A DNA stretch of 64,000 bases from Halosimplex halobium (GCF_051414055.1 NZ_JBLKNX010000007.1:1-64000), one strand, 5' to 3'. Positions 16,234-25,146 are shown, counted from the stretch's first letter. Numbers and translations: made by a program. Notes: generated from the letters alone by a model not told the origin.

Positions 16234-16629
16234 TCAGAACGCCCGCTCACGCGCGGCGGCGAGCCGCGACTCCGGTACCGGTCGGACGACCCCGTAGACG
16301 AACCGGTAGGGGAGCAGGCCGGCGCCGATCCCGGTCATCGCGACCGCGATCGCGTCGACGACCGACAGCGCCGTCAGCGCGCCCACGGCGCCGACGACGG
16401 CGGTGAACCCGACGACGAGCGCGATCGCGAGTCCGCCGCGGTAGTAGGGGTCCCAGTCGGCCACGCGGTGCTCCTCGGCGTACATGAGCGCGACCGTCCC
16501 CGCGGCGGCCGGGACCGCGAGCCACCAGCCGCTCCGCAGCCCCGCGAACCCGGTCATGCCGAAGCCGTACCCGAGCCACAGCAGGCCCATCCCGAGTTCG
16601 AGGAGGACCACGCGTCGGGCGGCGTCCAT
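16234..16629 (-). CDS. Small integral membrane protein
   Basis: A 131-residue protein with four hydrophobic segments (about 8-28, 33-51, 66-88, 91-112) and a basic C-terminus (ESRLAAARERAF). No family recognised. It lies 33 bases downstream of the DUF5806-like gene on the same strand, so the two may be co-transcribed, and is convergent with pyrC. Confidence 0.7.
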   Translation of the reverse strand: MDAARRVVLLELGMGLLWLGYGFGMTGFAGLRSGWWLAVPAAAGTVALMYAEEHRVADWDPYYRGGLAIALVVGFTAVVGAVGALTALSVVDAIAVAMTGIGAGLLPYRFVYGVVRPVPESRLAAARERAF

Positions 16630-16662
16630 GTCCGGCGGTCCGTTCGGGCGAGTGAAAAACGT

Positions 16663-17430
16663 TCAGTCGTCGTCGACGGCGTCGGCGGCCGTGGCCTCGA
16701 AGTGGTGGCCGCAGTCGGGACACTCTACCTCGTCGTGGCGCAGCGCCGCGGAGTGCTCCCGGACCTCGCGCATCACCTCGGAGATCTCGTCCTCGGCCTC
16801 CAGCTCCTCCTCGACGGTGAGTTCGACGCCCTCCACTTCCAGCAGGAACTTCGCGACCTCGGTGGCCTCGTACATCACGTCGTCCAGTTCCTCGGCGGTG
16901 AAGAAGTCGCACATCGCCCCGTAGAGGAAGGTCGCGCCGGCCTTGCGGACCTTCTCCTCGAAGGAGGCTCGGGCCTGATTGACCGCCTGGGGTGTGTAGG
17001 TGTCGGTCATGAACGGGACGAGTTCGGGGAGGTTCTCGCCGATCTTGGTCATCTCGACGCCGGTTTCGGTGCGGAAGTCCGCGCAGAGGCGGGCGATGGC
17101 CCACTCGCGGGCCGTGATGTAGGTGCGCTCGCGGAGGAAGTCGTTGGCGCGGTCGTAGGTGCCGCCGTCGATCTTCTTGAAGCGGTCGTACTTGGCCACG
17201 TCCGGCGGCAGATCCGGGTCGGGCGTGTCCGCCGGTCCGGCGTCGCCCGCGTCCGGCGTGTCGACGGGGTCGTCGGCGTCGCTCCCCCCGGAGGCGTTCA
17301 CGTCGTCGGCTTCGGAGTCGTCGGTCGGCTGTGTGTCGGCCGCCCGGTCCGGCGATTCGGCGTCCCCCTCGGTCGACGCCGCGTCCACGTCGCCCCCGTC
17401 GCCCTCGCCCGCTTCGGGTCCGTCGGTCAT
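16663..17430 (-). CDS. DUF5806-like haloarchaeal protein with C-terminal zinc ribbon
   Basis: A 255-residue acidic protein. The N-terminal 80 residues are low-complexity Asp/Gly/Ser. The conserved core starts at KYDRFKKIDGGTYDRANDFLRERTYITAREWAIARL and continues with KIGENLPELVPFMTDTYTPQAVNQARASFEEKVRKAG, which from memory matches DUF5806. After an acidic helix the tail has EVECPDCGHHFEA, half of a zinc-ribbon-like knuckle. A role in nucleic-acid binding is possible but not shown. ATG 17430 is preferred to an upstream frame that reads into the divergent promoter. Confidence 0.8.
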   Translation of the reverse strand: MTDGPEAGEGDGGDVDAASTEGDAESPDRAADTQPTDDSEADDVNASGGSDADDPVDTPDAGDAGPADTPDPDLPPDVAKYDRFKKIDGGTYDRANDFLRERTYITAREWAIARLCADFRTETGVEMTKIGENLPELVPFMTDTYTPQAVNQARASFEEKVRKAGATFLYGAMCDFFTAEELDDVMYEATEVAKFLLEVEGVELTVEEELEAEDEISEVMREVREHSAALRHDEVECPDCGHHFEATAADAVDDD

Positions 17431-17520
17431 GGTCCCTTCTGTGTCGCCGCCCCGAAAAAGCGTGTCGGCGTCGTCGTCACACCGAACGAGCGCCGTCCGC
17501 TCGGTCCCAGTACAAGAATA

Positions 17521-17530
17521 GTTATAAACC
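17521..17530 (+). promoter_or_regulatory. TATA box before the cox-neighbour membrane gene
   Basis: GTTATAAACC lies about 35 bases before the ATG at 17562, the usual place for an archaeal TATA box with a short or absent leader. Confidence 0.6.
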
Positions 17531-17561
17531 TCGGATGGAAAGTGGTGTGTAGACACGTACC

Positions 17562-17993
17562 ATGGCCAACACGACCTATCTCGCGAGCATGGTGTTGATG
17601 GGGCTGCTCGGGGTCGGGGTCGTCCTGTTCGTCCTCCGGTCGCGGCGGTGGCGCCACTACGTCCCCCGGGTCGCCCGGGAAGTGGCGGGCGGCGAGCGAC
17701 CGCCCTCGGGGCTAGCGGGCCTCGCCGGGCGCACGGGCACGTGGACGGTCGCCTACGTCGCGCTCGTGCTCGGGTTCATGTTCGGCGCGATGGCCTACGC
17801 CAGCGGTGCGATCACCGGACCGGCGGTCATCGGTGCGGTCGTCGCCCTGGTCGCCAGCTTCCTCGTCGCGGGCGTCTACTTCGCGATGCGGGAGAACGGC
17901 CGCCCGAGCGCACAGGCGGCCGCCGGCGGCGCCGTCGCGACGGGCATGCTCGCCGTCGTCGCGATCACGATCGTGCTCGTCACGACCGGCTAA
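17562..17993 (+). CDS. Cox-cluster membrane protein (DUF7520-like)
   Basis: A 143-residue protein with four hydrophobic segments (about 6-24, 58-78, 84-106, 118-140) and a basic loop RSRRWRHYVPRVAREV after the first. I believe this is one of the small membrane proteins annotated as cox cluster proteins in haloarchaea, but the DUF number is from memory and uncertain. Its TAA stop overlaps the next ATG by one base (TAATG). Confidence 0.72.
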   Translation: MANTTYLASMVLMGLLGVGVVLFVLRSRRWRHYVPRVAREVAGGERPPSGLAGLAGRTGTWTVAYVALVLGFMFGAMAYASGAITGPAVIGAVVALVASFLVAGVYFAMRENGRPSAQAAAGGAVATGMLAVVAITIVLVTTG

Positions 17994-18700
17994 TGGCCCA
18001 CTCGACCCGCCGAGTCGCACGCTCCTGGCCGACCGGCGCGGGAGTGCTGGCCGCGGCCGTCGCGCTCGAGGGCGTCCTCGTCGCCGGCTACTTCCTCGCC
18101 ACGCCGGGGACCGTCACCGTCCCGCGGTACGTCCTCTACCCGTTCGTCTGGATCAACGCCGTCCTCGTCGCCGCCTCCCGCACCCCGATCCCCTCGGCCC
18201 CGCCGCGCCGGCATCTCATCGCCGGCGCGCTCGCGGCCGGCTACTTCCTCGTCCTCGCCAACTGGGCCGGCCTGATCGGGCTGACCGTCGGCGGCCACCA
18301 CCCGATCCCCGAGGGGATCCTCGGGCTCAGCGTCGGTTCCGGCTCGCCGGGCTGGGCCCGCGTCCGCCTGATCACCCGGACGTTCTACGTCTCCGTCGTC
18401 CCCTACCGCGTGATCGGCTACCTCGGGCTCACGTACCTCGTCTACGCCGCCATCGTCGACGCCAGCGGCGTCGTCGCCTCGGGTACCCTGGGCTTCGTCT
18501 CCTGTCTCAGCTGTTCCGCCCCGATCTTCGCCTCGGCGGTCACGGGCGTCCTCGGCGGCTGGGTCACGCTCATGTCGACCGCCATCGCCTACTCCGTGGA
18601 CATCTCGACGGTCGCCTTCCTCGCGTCGGTCGCGCTGCTGTACTGGCGACCCGGGTTCCCCTCGCCGGGGAGCGACGGCGACGACGCAAGAGCGGAGTGA
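17993..18700 (+). CDS. Cox-cluster membrane protein with a CLSCSAP motif
   Basis: A 235-residue polytopic membrane protein with about six hydrophobic segments. The notable motif is GFVSCLSCSAPIFASAVTGVLGG (about 165-187), with a Cys-x2-Cys pair inside a membrane helix, which could bind metal or heme or act in redox transfer. It is translationally coupled to the gene before it. Homologues beside haloarchaeal oxidase genes suggest an oxidase-assembly or accessory role; that is inference. Confidence 0.72.
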   Translation: MAHSTRRVARSWPTGAGVLAAAVALEGVLVAGYFLATPGTVTVPRYVLYPFVWINAVLVAASRTPIPSAPPRRHLIAGALAAGYFLVLANWAGLIGLTVGGHHPIPEGILGLSVGSGSPGWARVRLITRTFYVSVVPYRVIGYLGLTYLVYAAIVDASGVVASGTLGFVSCLSCSAPIFASAVTGVLGGWVTLMSTAIAYSVDISTVAFLASVALLYWRPGFPSPGSDGDDARAE

Positions 18701-18715
18701 AAGACGGGAACCCGC

Positions 18716-19894
18716 TCAGTTCCCGGAGACGGTCGGCGGCTCGCAGGTCGAGGAGCTGTTCTGCCCGTCGACGAGGATGGCCGTCCGGAACGAGCAGTCG
18801 TAGCCGACCGGCGACTCGCCCGGGAGGCGGAACTGGCCGCCGGTTGCGGGGTTCTCGAAGACGACCTGGAACTGCGCGGTGACGGCCGTCGCCTCCACAC
18901 CCGGACCCCTGTCCGCGCGGACGTGGCTGGTGAACCAGTCGTCGACCTGTCCGTTGTCCATCGTCACGCGGTAGGTGACCTCGCGGGTCTCGCCCGGCGC
19001 GATGACGGCGTCGGGGCCGAGACTTTCCGCCGAGAGGTCGCCGCTCTCGGCCTCGAAGGTGCGCACGTCGTTCATGTCGACGCTGACGCCGAGGCCGTCG
19101 GGCGACGCGGGCACCGGCACGTCGCCGGGGTTGTGGACGAGCAGGTGGAACCGGACGGTCGTCTCCGACTCCGACACGTCGCCCCAGGTCGCCCAGCCCC
19201 GCTGGACCTCGTAGCCGACGGTGACGCTGTCACTCCCGCCCAGCGGATCGTCACCGAGCACGTCCTCGCCGACCTCGCTCGCGCTCACGGACTCGGTGTA
19301 GGTGCCGCTGGTCTCGTTGACCGATGCCGACAGCGCGTCGACGACCGGCGTCGACTCGTTGAGCATCGTCCGGTTGCGGTGCACGTCGTGGCTTGCGCTG
19401 AACAGTGTGTTCACCTGCAGCGTCGCGTTGGCGTCCACGTGGACCGTCTCGTTCGCGCGGACGAACGCGACCCACCAGTCGGCCAGGCGGTCGTTGATCA
19501 CGTCCGTTCGCAGTTGTTCGGTGCTGTTGTCCTTCGGGACCTCGATGTCTGACTTCGACCCTTCGGCCAGCAACACGTCGTTGAGGACGATGTCGTACTC
19601 CGCGGTGACGGTGTTGCCCAGCGAGACGCCGATTGGGTTGGGGTTGTCGACCCAGACGGTCGTCACGACCTCGGTGCGCTCGTCGGTGACCTCCCCCCAG
19701 TCGCCGCGGTCTTCCAGGCCAGCCGCCGGCGCGCCGATGATCCCGACGAGGTACAGGACGACCAGCAGGCCGACCAGTCCCCCGAGGGCGACCCCGATCC
19801 GCCGCGGCCAGGTCGCGACCAGCGAGGCCAGCCGCGACCCGTCACCGTCCGGGGCGGTCCCCCCGCCGCGATCTGCCGAACCAGCCTCTGACAT
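18716..19894 (-). CDS. LEA type 2 (WHy-domain) membrane-anchored protein
   Basis: A 392-residue protein with a short cytoplasmic N-terminus, one transmembrane helix (about 31-56, RRIGVALGGLVGLLVVLYLVGIIG) and an extracellular portion with two WHy/LEA-14-like beta-sandwich domains. The first carries VWVDNPNPIGVSLGNTVTAEYDIVLNDVLLAEG, the second FHLLVHNPGDVPVPASPDGLGVSVDMNDV. Such domains are linked to desiccation or envelope stress. ATG 19894 is chosen so that the anchor begins about 30 residues in. It follows the oxidase genes on the same strand after about 96 bases. Confidence 0.83.
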   Translation of the reverse strand: MSEAGSADRGGGTAPDGDGSRLASLVATWPRRIGVALGGLVGLLVVLYLVGIIGAPAAGLEDRGDWGEVTDERTEVVTTVWVDNPNPIGVSLGNTVTAEYDIVLNDVLLAEGSKSDIEVPKDNSTEQLRTDVINDRLADWWVAFVRANETVHVDANATLQVNTLFSASHDVHRNRTMLNESTPVVDALSASVNETSGTYTESVSASEVGEDVLGDDPLGGSDSVTVGYEVQRGWATWGDVSESETTVRFHLLVHNPGDVPVPASPDGLGVSVDMNDVRTFEAESGDLSAESLGPDAVIAPGETREVTYRVTMDNGQVDDWFTSHVRADRGPGVEATAVTAQFQVVFENPATGGQFRLPGESPVGYDCSFRTAILVDGQNSSSTCEPPTVSGN

Positions 19895-19990
19895 GACTGG
19901 ACGGACAGACAGCGTCGAGCGGATAAACGCTGGCGATCGGGGCCGAACCAGTTCGGTCACCTCCTCGTCGCCCCGAAAACGGCCCGACTC

Positions 19991-20272
19991 CTACAGGATC
20001 GAGTAGGCCGCAGCGGTCGTCAGCGCGAGCGCGACGAACAGCCCGCCGAGGAACAGGTAGGTGACCGACCGGGGCTCCCAGCGGAGGTGCATGTAGTAGG
20101 TTGCGACGAACGTCGCCTTGACGAACGACAGAGCGAGGATGATCCCGAACGCCGTCCAGTAGGTCCCCGGCGCGTCGAAGTTCACCATCCCGGTCTGTTC
20201 GACGAGCGCCTGCGTCGTCGACAGCGCCATCAGTACCACGAATATCGCGGTGTAGAGTTTGAATCGTGCCAT
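19991..20272 (-). CDS. Cytochrome oxidase subunit IV-like protein
   Basis: A 93-residue protein with three transmembrane helices and the motif ALSFVKATFVATYYMHLRWEPRS, the hallmark of the prokaryotic subunit IV (CtaF/CyoD) superfamily. It starts two bases after the stop of the fused subunit I-III gene, so it is the last gene of the coxB-coxAC-subunit IV operon. The family helps stabilise the oxidase complex in the membrane. Confidence 0.9.
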   Translation of the reverse strand: MARFKLYTAIFVVLMALSTTQALVEQTGMVNFDAPGTYWTAFGIILALSFVKATFVATYYMHLRWEPRSVTYLFLGGLFVALALTTAAAYSIL

Positions 20273-20274
20273 GG

Positions 20275-22839
20275 TTACAGGATGTAGAAGAGGGGGAACA
20301 GGAACAGCCAGACGATGTCCACGAAGTGCCAGTACAGCCCGAAGTACTCCAGGCTGGAGTCGTCGTCAAGGTACGCGCCCTTCCAGGCCCGAGGGATCAT
20401 GTACATGAGCATGATCAGCCCGACGATGACGTGGGCGCCGTGGAGCCCGGTGGTCAGGTAGAACGTCGACGAGGCGACGTTCGTGCCCACGTTCCAGCCG
20501 TTGGGGAACGCCTCCGTCGAGATGTGGAACAGGTGCTGCCACTCCAGGCCCTTGTTGATCAGGAAGCCGACGCCGAGCAGCCACGTCACGGTGAGACTGG
20601 CGACGACGCCCCGCCTGGAGTTTTTGTGCGCGGCGACCAGCGAGAGGACGACCGCGAAGCTGCTCGCCAGCAGCAGGTACGTGTTGACCAGCCCGGGGAA
20701 CGTGACGTGGGCCTCGGGGATGAACGCGTGGTGCCAGTGGATCCAGCCATTGGCGACCCGCAGGAACAGGTACGAGCCGACGAACCCGCCGAACAGGACC
20801 ACGTCGGAGGCCAGGAACGTCCACATCCCCAGCTTCATGTTCTCGACGCCGCCGAACGGCCACTGCTCCGCGACGGTGGGCTCGGGGACGTAAAAGGACT
20901 CGTTGGCGAAGCCGACGAAGCCGACCGCGCTCAACAGGCCGCCGACCGCGGTCAACCAGAGGTACGGGCCGCCGCTACGGATCCCCGAGACCCCGAGGAA
21001 GGTGAGGAAGCCGGCGAAACAGACCACGAACGGCCAGAAGCTCGCGTGGTCGGGATGTCGATCGCCCCCGTGGGCGGTGCCGGTTCCGGCCGCCGCCGGC
21101 GTCGCACTCGTCGCGCCGCTCACGAGTCCCGTCCCGCCGGCGGTCGCACCCTCCGTGCGGACGTTCCCGCCGTCGGTCGACGCGGTGGGGTCGTCGGCCG
21201 AGGGGGACCCTGTGGGCTCGTCGTCGCCGCTCCCGTCGGCGGTCAGTTCGGGCTCGTCGCGGAAGGAGAGCTTCCCGCCGGCGTAGCTGGGTTTGCCGGG
21301 GAAGTTCTCCAGCGGCGGGGGCGAGGAGACCGCCCACTCCGCGGTGGTCGAGTACTCCCAGGGGTTGTCGCCGACCTCCTCGCCGGTCGCCATGCTCTTG
21401 AACAGGTTGTAGAACATGACGAGGAAGGAGGCCCCGAGGATGAACCCGCCGACCGAGGCGACCTGGTGCCAGCTCGTCAGGCCGGGCGCGTAGTTGAACA
21501 CACGACGGGGCGTCTCCCAGGCGACGAACAGCGGGAAGTACAGGAGGTTGAACCCGACGAAGTACAGCGCGAAGTGGACCTTGCCGAGGTACTCGTCGTA
21601 CATCCGGCCGGTCATCTTCGGGAACCAGTAGTAGACCCCGGCGAACAGCCCGGTTGCGCCGCCGACCATCACGTAGTGGAAGTGCGCGACGACCCAGTAG
21701 GTGCCCCGGAACTCGTAGTCGAGCACGACCGCGCCGAGGAACACCCCCGTGATCCCGCCGATGATGAACAGGATCAGCGCGCCGAGCGAGAAGAGGAAGG
21801 GGGTGGTAAAGCGGATGCGACCCTTGATCATCGTGTAGATCAGCGAGAAGACCATCAGGTCGAACGGCAGGGAGATGCCGATGGTCGTGATCATGAAGAG
21901 GGTCTTTATCTCCAGGTTGATCCCGGTGAGGAACATGTGGTGCATCCAGACGACGAAGCTCTGGAGCGCGACCAGCACCATCGCGAGGACGAACCACTTG
22001 CGGCCGACGATGCGCTGGCCGGTGAACGTCTGGAAGCACTCGGCCATGATGCCCAGCGCCGGGAAGAAGACGATGTACACCTCGGGGTGGCCGAAGAACC
22101 AGAACAGGTGGGTCCACAGCAGCGTCCCGCCCTCCGCCGAGAAGTAGGTCACGCCGAAGAGGTGTTCGGCGGCGAGGATCATCAGCGCCGCCAGCAGGGC
22201 GGCGAAGGCGAAGAGCATCATCCACACCGTCAGGAGGATCGACATCGAGAACATCGGGAGGTCGCGCATCCGCAGGCCCTCGGCGCGCATGCGGTACATG
22301 GTGGTCAGGAAGTTGACCGACCCCATCGTCACCGCCGCGATGAACATGATGAGCGCGAGGACGACGGTCGTCGACCCGATGTTGGGCATGTACGTCGGGA
22401 GGTTCAGGGGGGCGTACATCGTCCAGCCGCCGTCGAACGTGCCGCCCTGGAAGAACGACGCGATAAAGAGCAGGCCCGAGAAGAGGTACGCCCAGTAGCT
22501 CATCGCATTGAGCCGCGGGAAGGCGAGGTCGTCGGCGCCGATCTGCAGTGGGACGAGGTAGTTGGCGAACCCGAAGGCGAACGGTGAGATGAACCAGAAG
22601 ACCATCAGCAGGCCGTGGGCGGAGACGGCCTGGTTGTACGCGCCGGCACTGAGGATGCCCGCGCCGGGCGACCACAGCTGGACGCGCATCAGCATCGCGA
22701 GTACGCCCCCGAGGACGAGGAAGAACAGGGCCGTGATCGTGTAGAGGATGCCGATGTCCTTGTGGTTGGTCGTGACGAACCACCGCTTGACCGAACTCAT
22801 CGGCGGGAACTCGTGGCCGCCGGCCTCGCCGTGGCTCAT
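20275..22839 (-). CDS. coxAC: Heme-copper oxidase subunit I-III fusion
   Basis: An 854-residue protein. Residues about 1-560 are type A subunit I: VSAHGLLMVFWF (heme a His), GHPEVYIVFFPALG (CuB His and cross-linked Tyr), WMHHMFLTG (CuB His pair) and YWVVAHFHYVMVGG (heme a3 and a ligands). A Ser/Asp/Thr/Gly-rich linker (about 560-625) leads to a seven-helix subunit III domain (WPFGGVENMKLGMWTFLASDVVLFGG, TTGLHGAHVIVG, YWHFVDIVWLFLFPLFY). It is the catalytic core reducing oxygen to water with proton pumping. The start overlaps the coxB stop (ATGA, 22836-22839). Confidence 0.95.
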   Translation of the reverse strand: MSHGEAGGHEFPPMSSVKRWFVTTNHKDIGILYTITALFFLVLGGVLAMLMRVQLWSPGAGILSAGAYNQAVSAHGLLMVFWFISPFAFGFANYLVPLQIGADDLAFPRLNAMSYWAYLFSGLLFIASFFQGGTFDGGWTMYAPLNLPTYMPNIGSTTVVLALIMFIAAVTMGSVNFLTTMYRMRAEGLRMRDLPMFSMSILLTVWMMLFAFAALLAALMILAAEHLFGVTYFSAEGGTLLWTHLFWFFGHPEVYIVFFPALGIMAECFQTFTGQRIVGRKWFVLAMVLVALQSFVVWMHHMFLTGINLEIKTLFMITTIGISLPFDLMVFSLIYTMIKGRIRFTTPFLFSLGALILFIIGGITGVFLGAVVLDYEFRGTYWVVAHFHYVMVGGATGLFAGVYYWFPKMTGRMYDEYLGKVHFALYFVGFNLLYFPLFVAWETPRRVFNYAPGLTSWHQVASVGGFILGASFLVMFYNLFKSMATGEEVGDNPWEYSTTAEWAVSSPPPLENFPGKPSYAGGKLSFRDEPELTADGSGDDEPTGSPSADDPTASTDGGNVRTEGATAGGTGLVSGATSATPAAAGTGTAHGGDRHPDHASFWPFVVCFAGFLTFLGVSGIRSGGPYLWLTAVGGLLSAVGFVGFANESFYVPEPTVAEQWPFGGVENMKLGMWTFLASDVVLFGGFVGSYLFLRVANGWIHWHHAFIPEAHVTFPGLVNTYLLLASSFAVVLSLVAAHKNSRRGVVASLTVTWLLGVGFLINKGLEWQHLFHISTEAFPNGWNVGTNVASSTFYLTTGLHGAHVIVGLIMLMYMIPRAWKGAYLDDDSSLEYFGLYWHFVDIVWLFLFPLFYIL

Positions 22840-23654
22840 GGCGCACCACCCGCGCGTGCGGGGGCGAGCGCACCGGGCGCGTCGGGACCGCTCACGGCCG
22901 CTTCGGTGCCGTTACTTGCGGTCCCGTTCGCGGCGCTGGCGTTCGCCGGCTCCGTGGTCGCGTACCACTCGTCGAACGCGGACTCGTTCATCACCTCGAC
23001 CTGCGCGGTCATGCCGGAGTGGCCCTCGCCGCAGATCTCGTAGCAGTTGGCCTGGTAGCTCCCCGGCTCGTCGGCGACGAACCAGGCGTTGGTGGTCTGG
23101 CCGGGGATCGCGTCGGCCTTCGCGCGCAACTCCGGTATTCCGAAGTTGTGGAACACGTCCTGCGATGTCACCGAGAGGTTGATCACCGTGTCCGTCGGGA
23201 CGCGGAGCGTGCTGGCCTGAGCGCCGTTGGGGTAGGTGAACTGCCAGCCGAACCGGAAGCCGTCGACCTCCACCGTCATCACGTCACCCCCGTTCTGCTG
23301 GACCTCGGTGGGCTTGCCCTCGACGTACAGCAGCGACGCGTACGTCCAGATCACCAGCGAGAGGACGATGAACGCGCTGATACCGAACGAGAGGAACAGC
23401 TTCTTGCCCTTGCCCCCGCCCTCGGGCAGCTCGCCGACCTCCGGCCGGTCCACGTCGGGGGCGGGGTCCTCGTCCTCGCGGTAGCGGTACTTGTAGGCGT
23501 TGTACAGCGTGTAGGAGATGACGACGACCCCGACCAGCGTCCCCAGCCCCAGGAAGGCGACGAAGATGCTGTTGAACACCTCCGCCGGCGCCCGGACCCC
23601 GCTGGTCCCCGCCAGGACGGTGTCGCCGACCACCGCGCCACCTGCTTCTACCAT
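22836..23654 (-). CDS. coxB: Cytochrome oxidase subunit II (CuA protein)
   Basis: A 272-residue membrane-anchored subunit with two N-terminal helices (about 28-50 and 87-108) and an external cupredoxin domain. The CuA site is complete: His169 in DVFHNFGIPELR and Cys204, Cys208, His212 and Met215 in NCYEICGEGHSGM. It accepts electrons from a blue copper protein or cytochrome and passes them to subunit I. It is the first gene of the operon and overlaps the next by four bases. The stretch on its 5' side (plus coordinates 23679-23692) reads CCAAACAATAAGAG on the minus strand, a possible TATA region. Confidence 0.95.
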   Translation of the reverse strand: MVEAGGAVVGDTVLAGTSGVRAPAEVFNSIFVAFLGLGTLVGVVVISYTLYNAYKYRYREDEDPAPDVDRPEVGELPEGGGKGKKLFLSFGISAFIVLSLVIWTYASLLYVEGKPTEVQQNGGDVMTVEVDGFRFGWQFTYPNGAQASTLRVPTDTVINLSVTSQDVFHNFGIPELRAKADAIPGQTTNAWFVADEPGSYQANCYEICGEGHSGMTAQVEVMNESAFDEWYATTEPANASAANGTASNGTEAAVSGPDAPGALAPARAGGAP

Positions 23655-23710
23655 GTTCGATCACCAACGATGCACCCGCTCTTATTGTTTGGGGCGTGTT
23701 GCCATCCCAC

Positions 23711-24231
23711 TTTATACGCTGAACAGGCGCAATACCACGGCCTTCAGGCCGTGGATACGCGCCGTCACTTGTGCTCACAGTCCACCGTTCAAACGCCGTC
23801 ACCGAGTTTCCCATAGTGACGTTTAAGTGATAGGACGCCCTACTGAGGAGTATGAATCGGTCGGAACGGAGCGGATTCCGAACCGTCCTTCGGAGGTGGC
23901 CTGTCCACCCATCTAATGAGACAGTATCCGAAAGGGCAGTCGGTGAACACACATGCTAGAAGCGTGTGCCCGTGCCGACTGCTCAAAGCGAGTCAGACGA
24001 TACCCCCAAGTCCGGTGACGCGTGCCGGCGTCCCCGTGGCAAAAACAACACCGGGACGCCGTACACGGTCGAGGAGAGGGGTAACGGCGGCTTGGCACCG
24101 CCAGCAGTCCACCAGTCCGATACCGTGGGACTACCCGTGCCCGAAAGGGCTTGGAGTCCGGTGATTGGGCTGCGAACCTGAAACTCCCACCGCTCGGGAT
24201 TCCTCCGCGGTTACGCGGAGGAGGGTGTCAA
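23711..24231 (+). mobile_element. IS200/IS605 (IS1341-type) element remnant without transposase
   Basis: The left end carries the perfect hairpin CCACGGCCT-TC-AGGCCGTGG (23735-23754) in the context GAACAGGCGCAATACC, which from memory matches haloarchaeal IS605-group left ends. The right end carries TCCTCCGCG-GTTA-CGCGGAGGA (24201-24222) followed by GGGTGTCAA, the typical right-end hairpin. No intact TnpA or TnpB frame exists; the open frames between are under 90 codons. The interior 23925-24200 resembles the 3' part of a tnpB gene and its overlapping RNA. It sits just upstream of coxB and may have brought or displaced promoter sequence. Confidence 0.65.
23930..24231 (+). ncRNA. Possible orphan omega RNA (reRNA) scaffold
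   Basis: In IS605-group elements the TnpB guide RNA overlaps the 3' end of tnpB and runs through the right-end hairpin. This stretch is the matching portion here, is GC-rich with several short hairpins (for example CCCGTGCCCGAAAGGGC near 24134-24150) and ends with the right-end stem-loop 24201-24222. If transcribed, the guide would be the bases after about 24231. No tnpB is in the window, so it would need TnpB from another locus. Speculative. Confidence 0.35.
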
Positions 24232-24305
24232 CAACGAGCCGAACCGATTCGTATCCCGCCCTATTTTTCGGGAGGTTTTTGTCCGTCGCAGTGGTACGTG
24301 ATGAC

Positions 24306-24839
24306 ATGGCAGACACGCGCGAACTGGAGGAGAGTGCCGTGGAGGGGGAGGAGTTCGACGACCCGACGGTGGTCGACGACGAGTTCGACCGGCTGTTCGG
24401 CATCGTCGCGGACGGCGTCGTCGGCGCGGCCGGGGGGCTCGTCGGGACGGCGCTGATGACGGTCGTGTTGCTCATCGGTGAGAGCTTCGGCGTGTTCACG
24501 CGCGCGTCGTTCGCGACGGTCACCGAGATGGTCGGGCTCGAGGGGCTGTTCCCGCCGGTGACCGCCGGGTACGTCCTGTTCGTCCTCGCCGGGATGTTCC
24601 CCTGGCCGCTACTCTTTGCCTCGCTGAAGGACTACCTGCCGGGCGCCCGGGACCCCGTCCACGGCCTCTACTTCGGGACGGCGCTGTGGACCGGGTTCGT
24701 CTTCGCCTTCTACGACGGCTACGCCGGCCTCGCCCTCGCCGGCTACCTGTTCGTCACGCTCGTCGCCCACTGGGTCTACGGGATCGGCCTCGGCGCCGTC
24801 TTCGAGTACCTCTCGACCCGCCCCGACACGCTGGTGTAG
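24306..24839 (+). CDS. Haloarchaeal membrane protein (DUF6789-like)
   Basis: A 177-residue protein with an acidic N-terminus (about 1-35) and four to five hydrophobic segments: GIVADGVVGAAGGLVGTALMTVVLLIGESFG, FPPVTAGYVLFVLAGMFPWPLLFASL, GLYFGTALWTGFVFAFYDGYAGLALAGYLFVTLVAHWVYGIGLGAVFEYL. I associate this with DUF6789, commonly found near cox genes; its function is unknown. ATG 24306 follows a T-rich leader. It is divergent from coxB across the IS remnant. Confidence 0.75.
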   Translation: MADTRELEESAVEGEEFDDPTVVDDEFDRLFGIVADGVVGAAGGLVGTALMTVVLLIGESFGVFTRASFATVTEMVGLEGLFPPVTAGYVLFVLAGMFPWPLLFASLKDYLPGARDPVHGLYFGTALWTGFVFAFYDGYAGLALAGYLFVTLVAHWVYGIGLGAVFEYLSTRPDTLV

Positions 24840-24942
24840 GCACCTGACCGGGAAGGGGGCGGCGTCGAACCGGTCGGTCGGGCCGAGCGGACGCGTCGGC
24901 CGCGATACCGTCGTTTTTGTCCCCCCGGGCCGTATCGCATCC

Positions 24943-25146
24943 ATGGACAGGGGCCAGATCCTCGAACTCGTCGCCCACTATCTCGTCATCGTCGTGATCG
25001 TCACGGTCGTCCTCGGCGTCGTCCGGGCCGCCGTCGGCGATATCGGCTTCTGGGTCGAGCTCGTCGTCGTCGTCGTCATCGTCGCGCTGTATCGCCCGGT
25101 CGTCAAGGCTGTCGACATGGAGCCGAGCGCCTGGAAGCGCGAGTAA
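24943..25146 (+). CDS. Small two-helix membrane protein
   Basis: A 67-residue protein with two hydrophobic Val/Ile-rich helices (about 9-28 and 36-53) and a basic tail (EPSAWKRE). It resembles the phosphate-starvation-inducible PsiE-like or similar small membrane proteins only in general shape. It lies 103 bases after the previous gene on the same strand. Function unknown. Confidence 0.62.
   Translation: MDRGQILELVAHYLVIVVIVTVVLGVVRAAVGDIGFWVELVVVVVIVALYRPVVKAVDMEPSAWKRE

Noticed and set aside
20266..22587. A 773-codon open frame on the plus strand
   Set aside because: Antisense to the fused oxidase gene, which has complete functional motifs.
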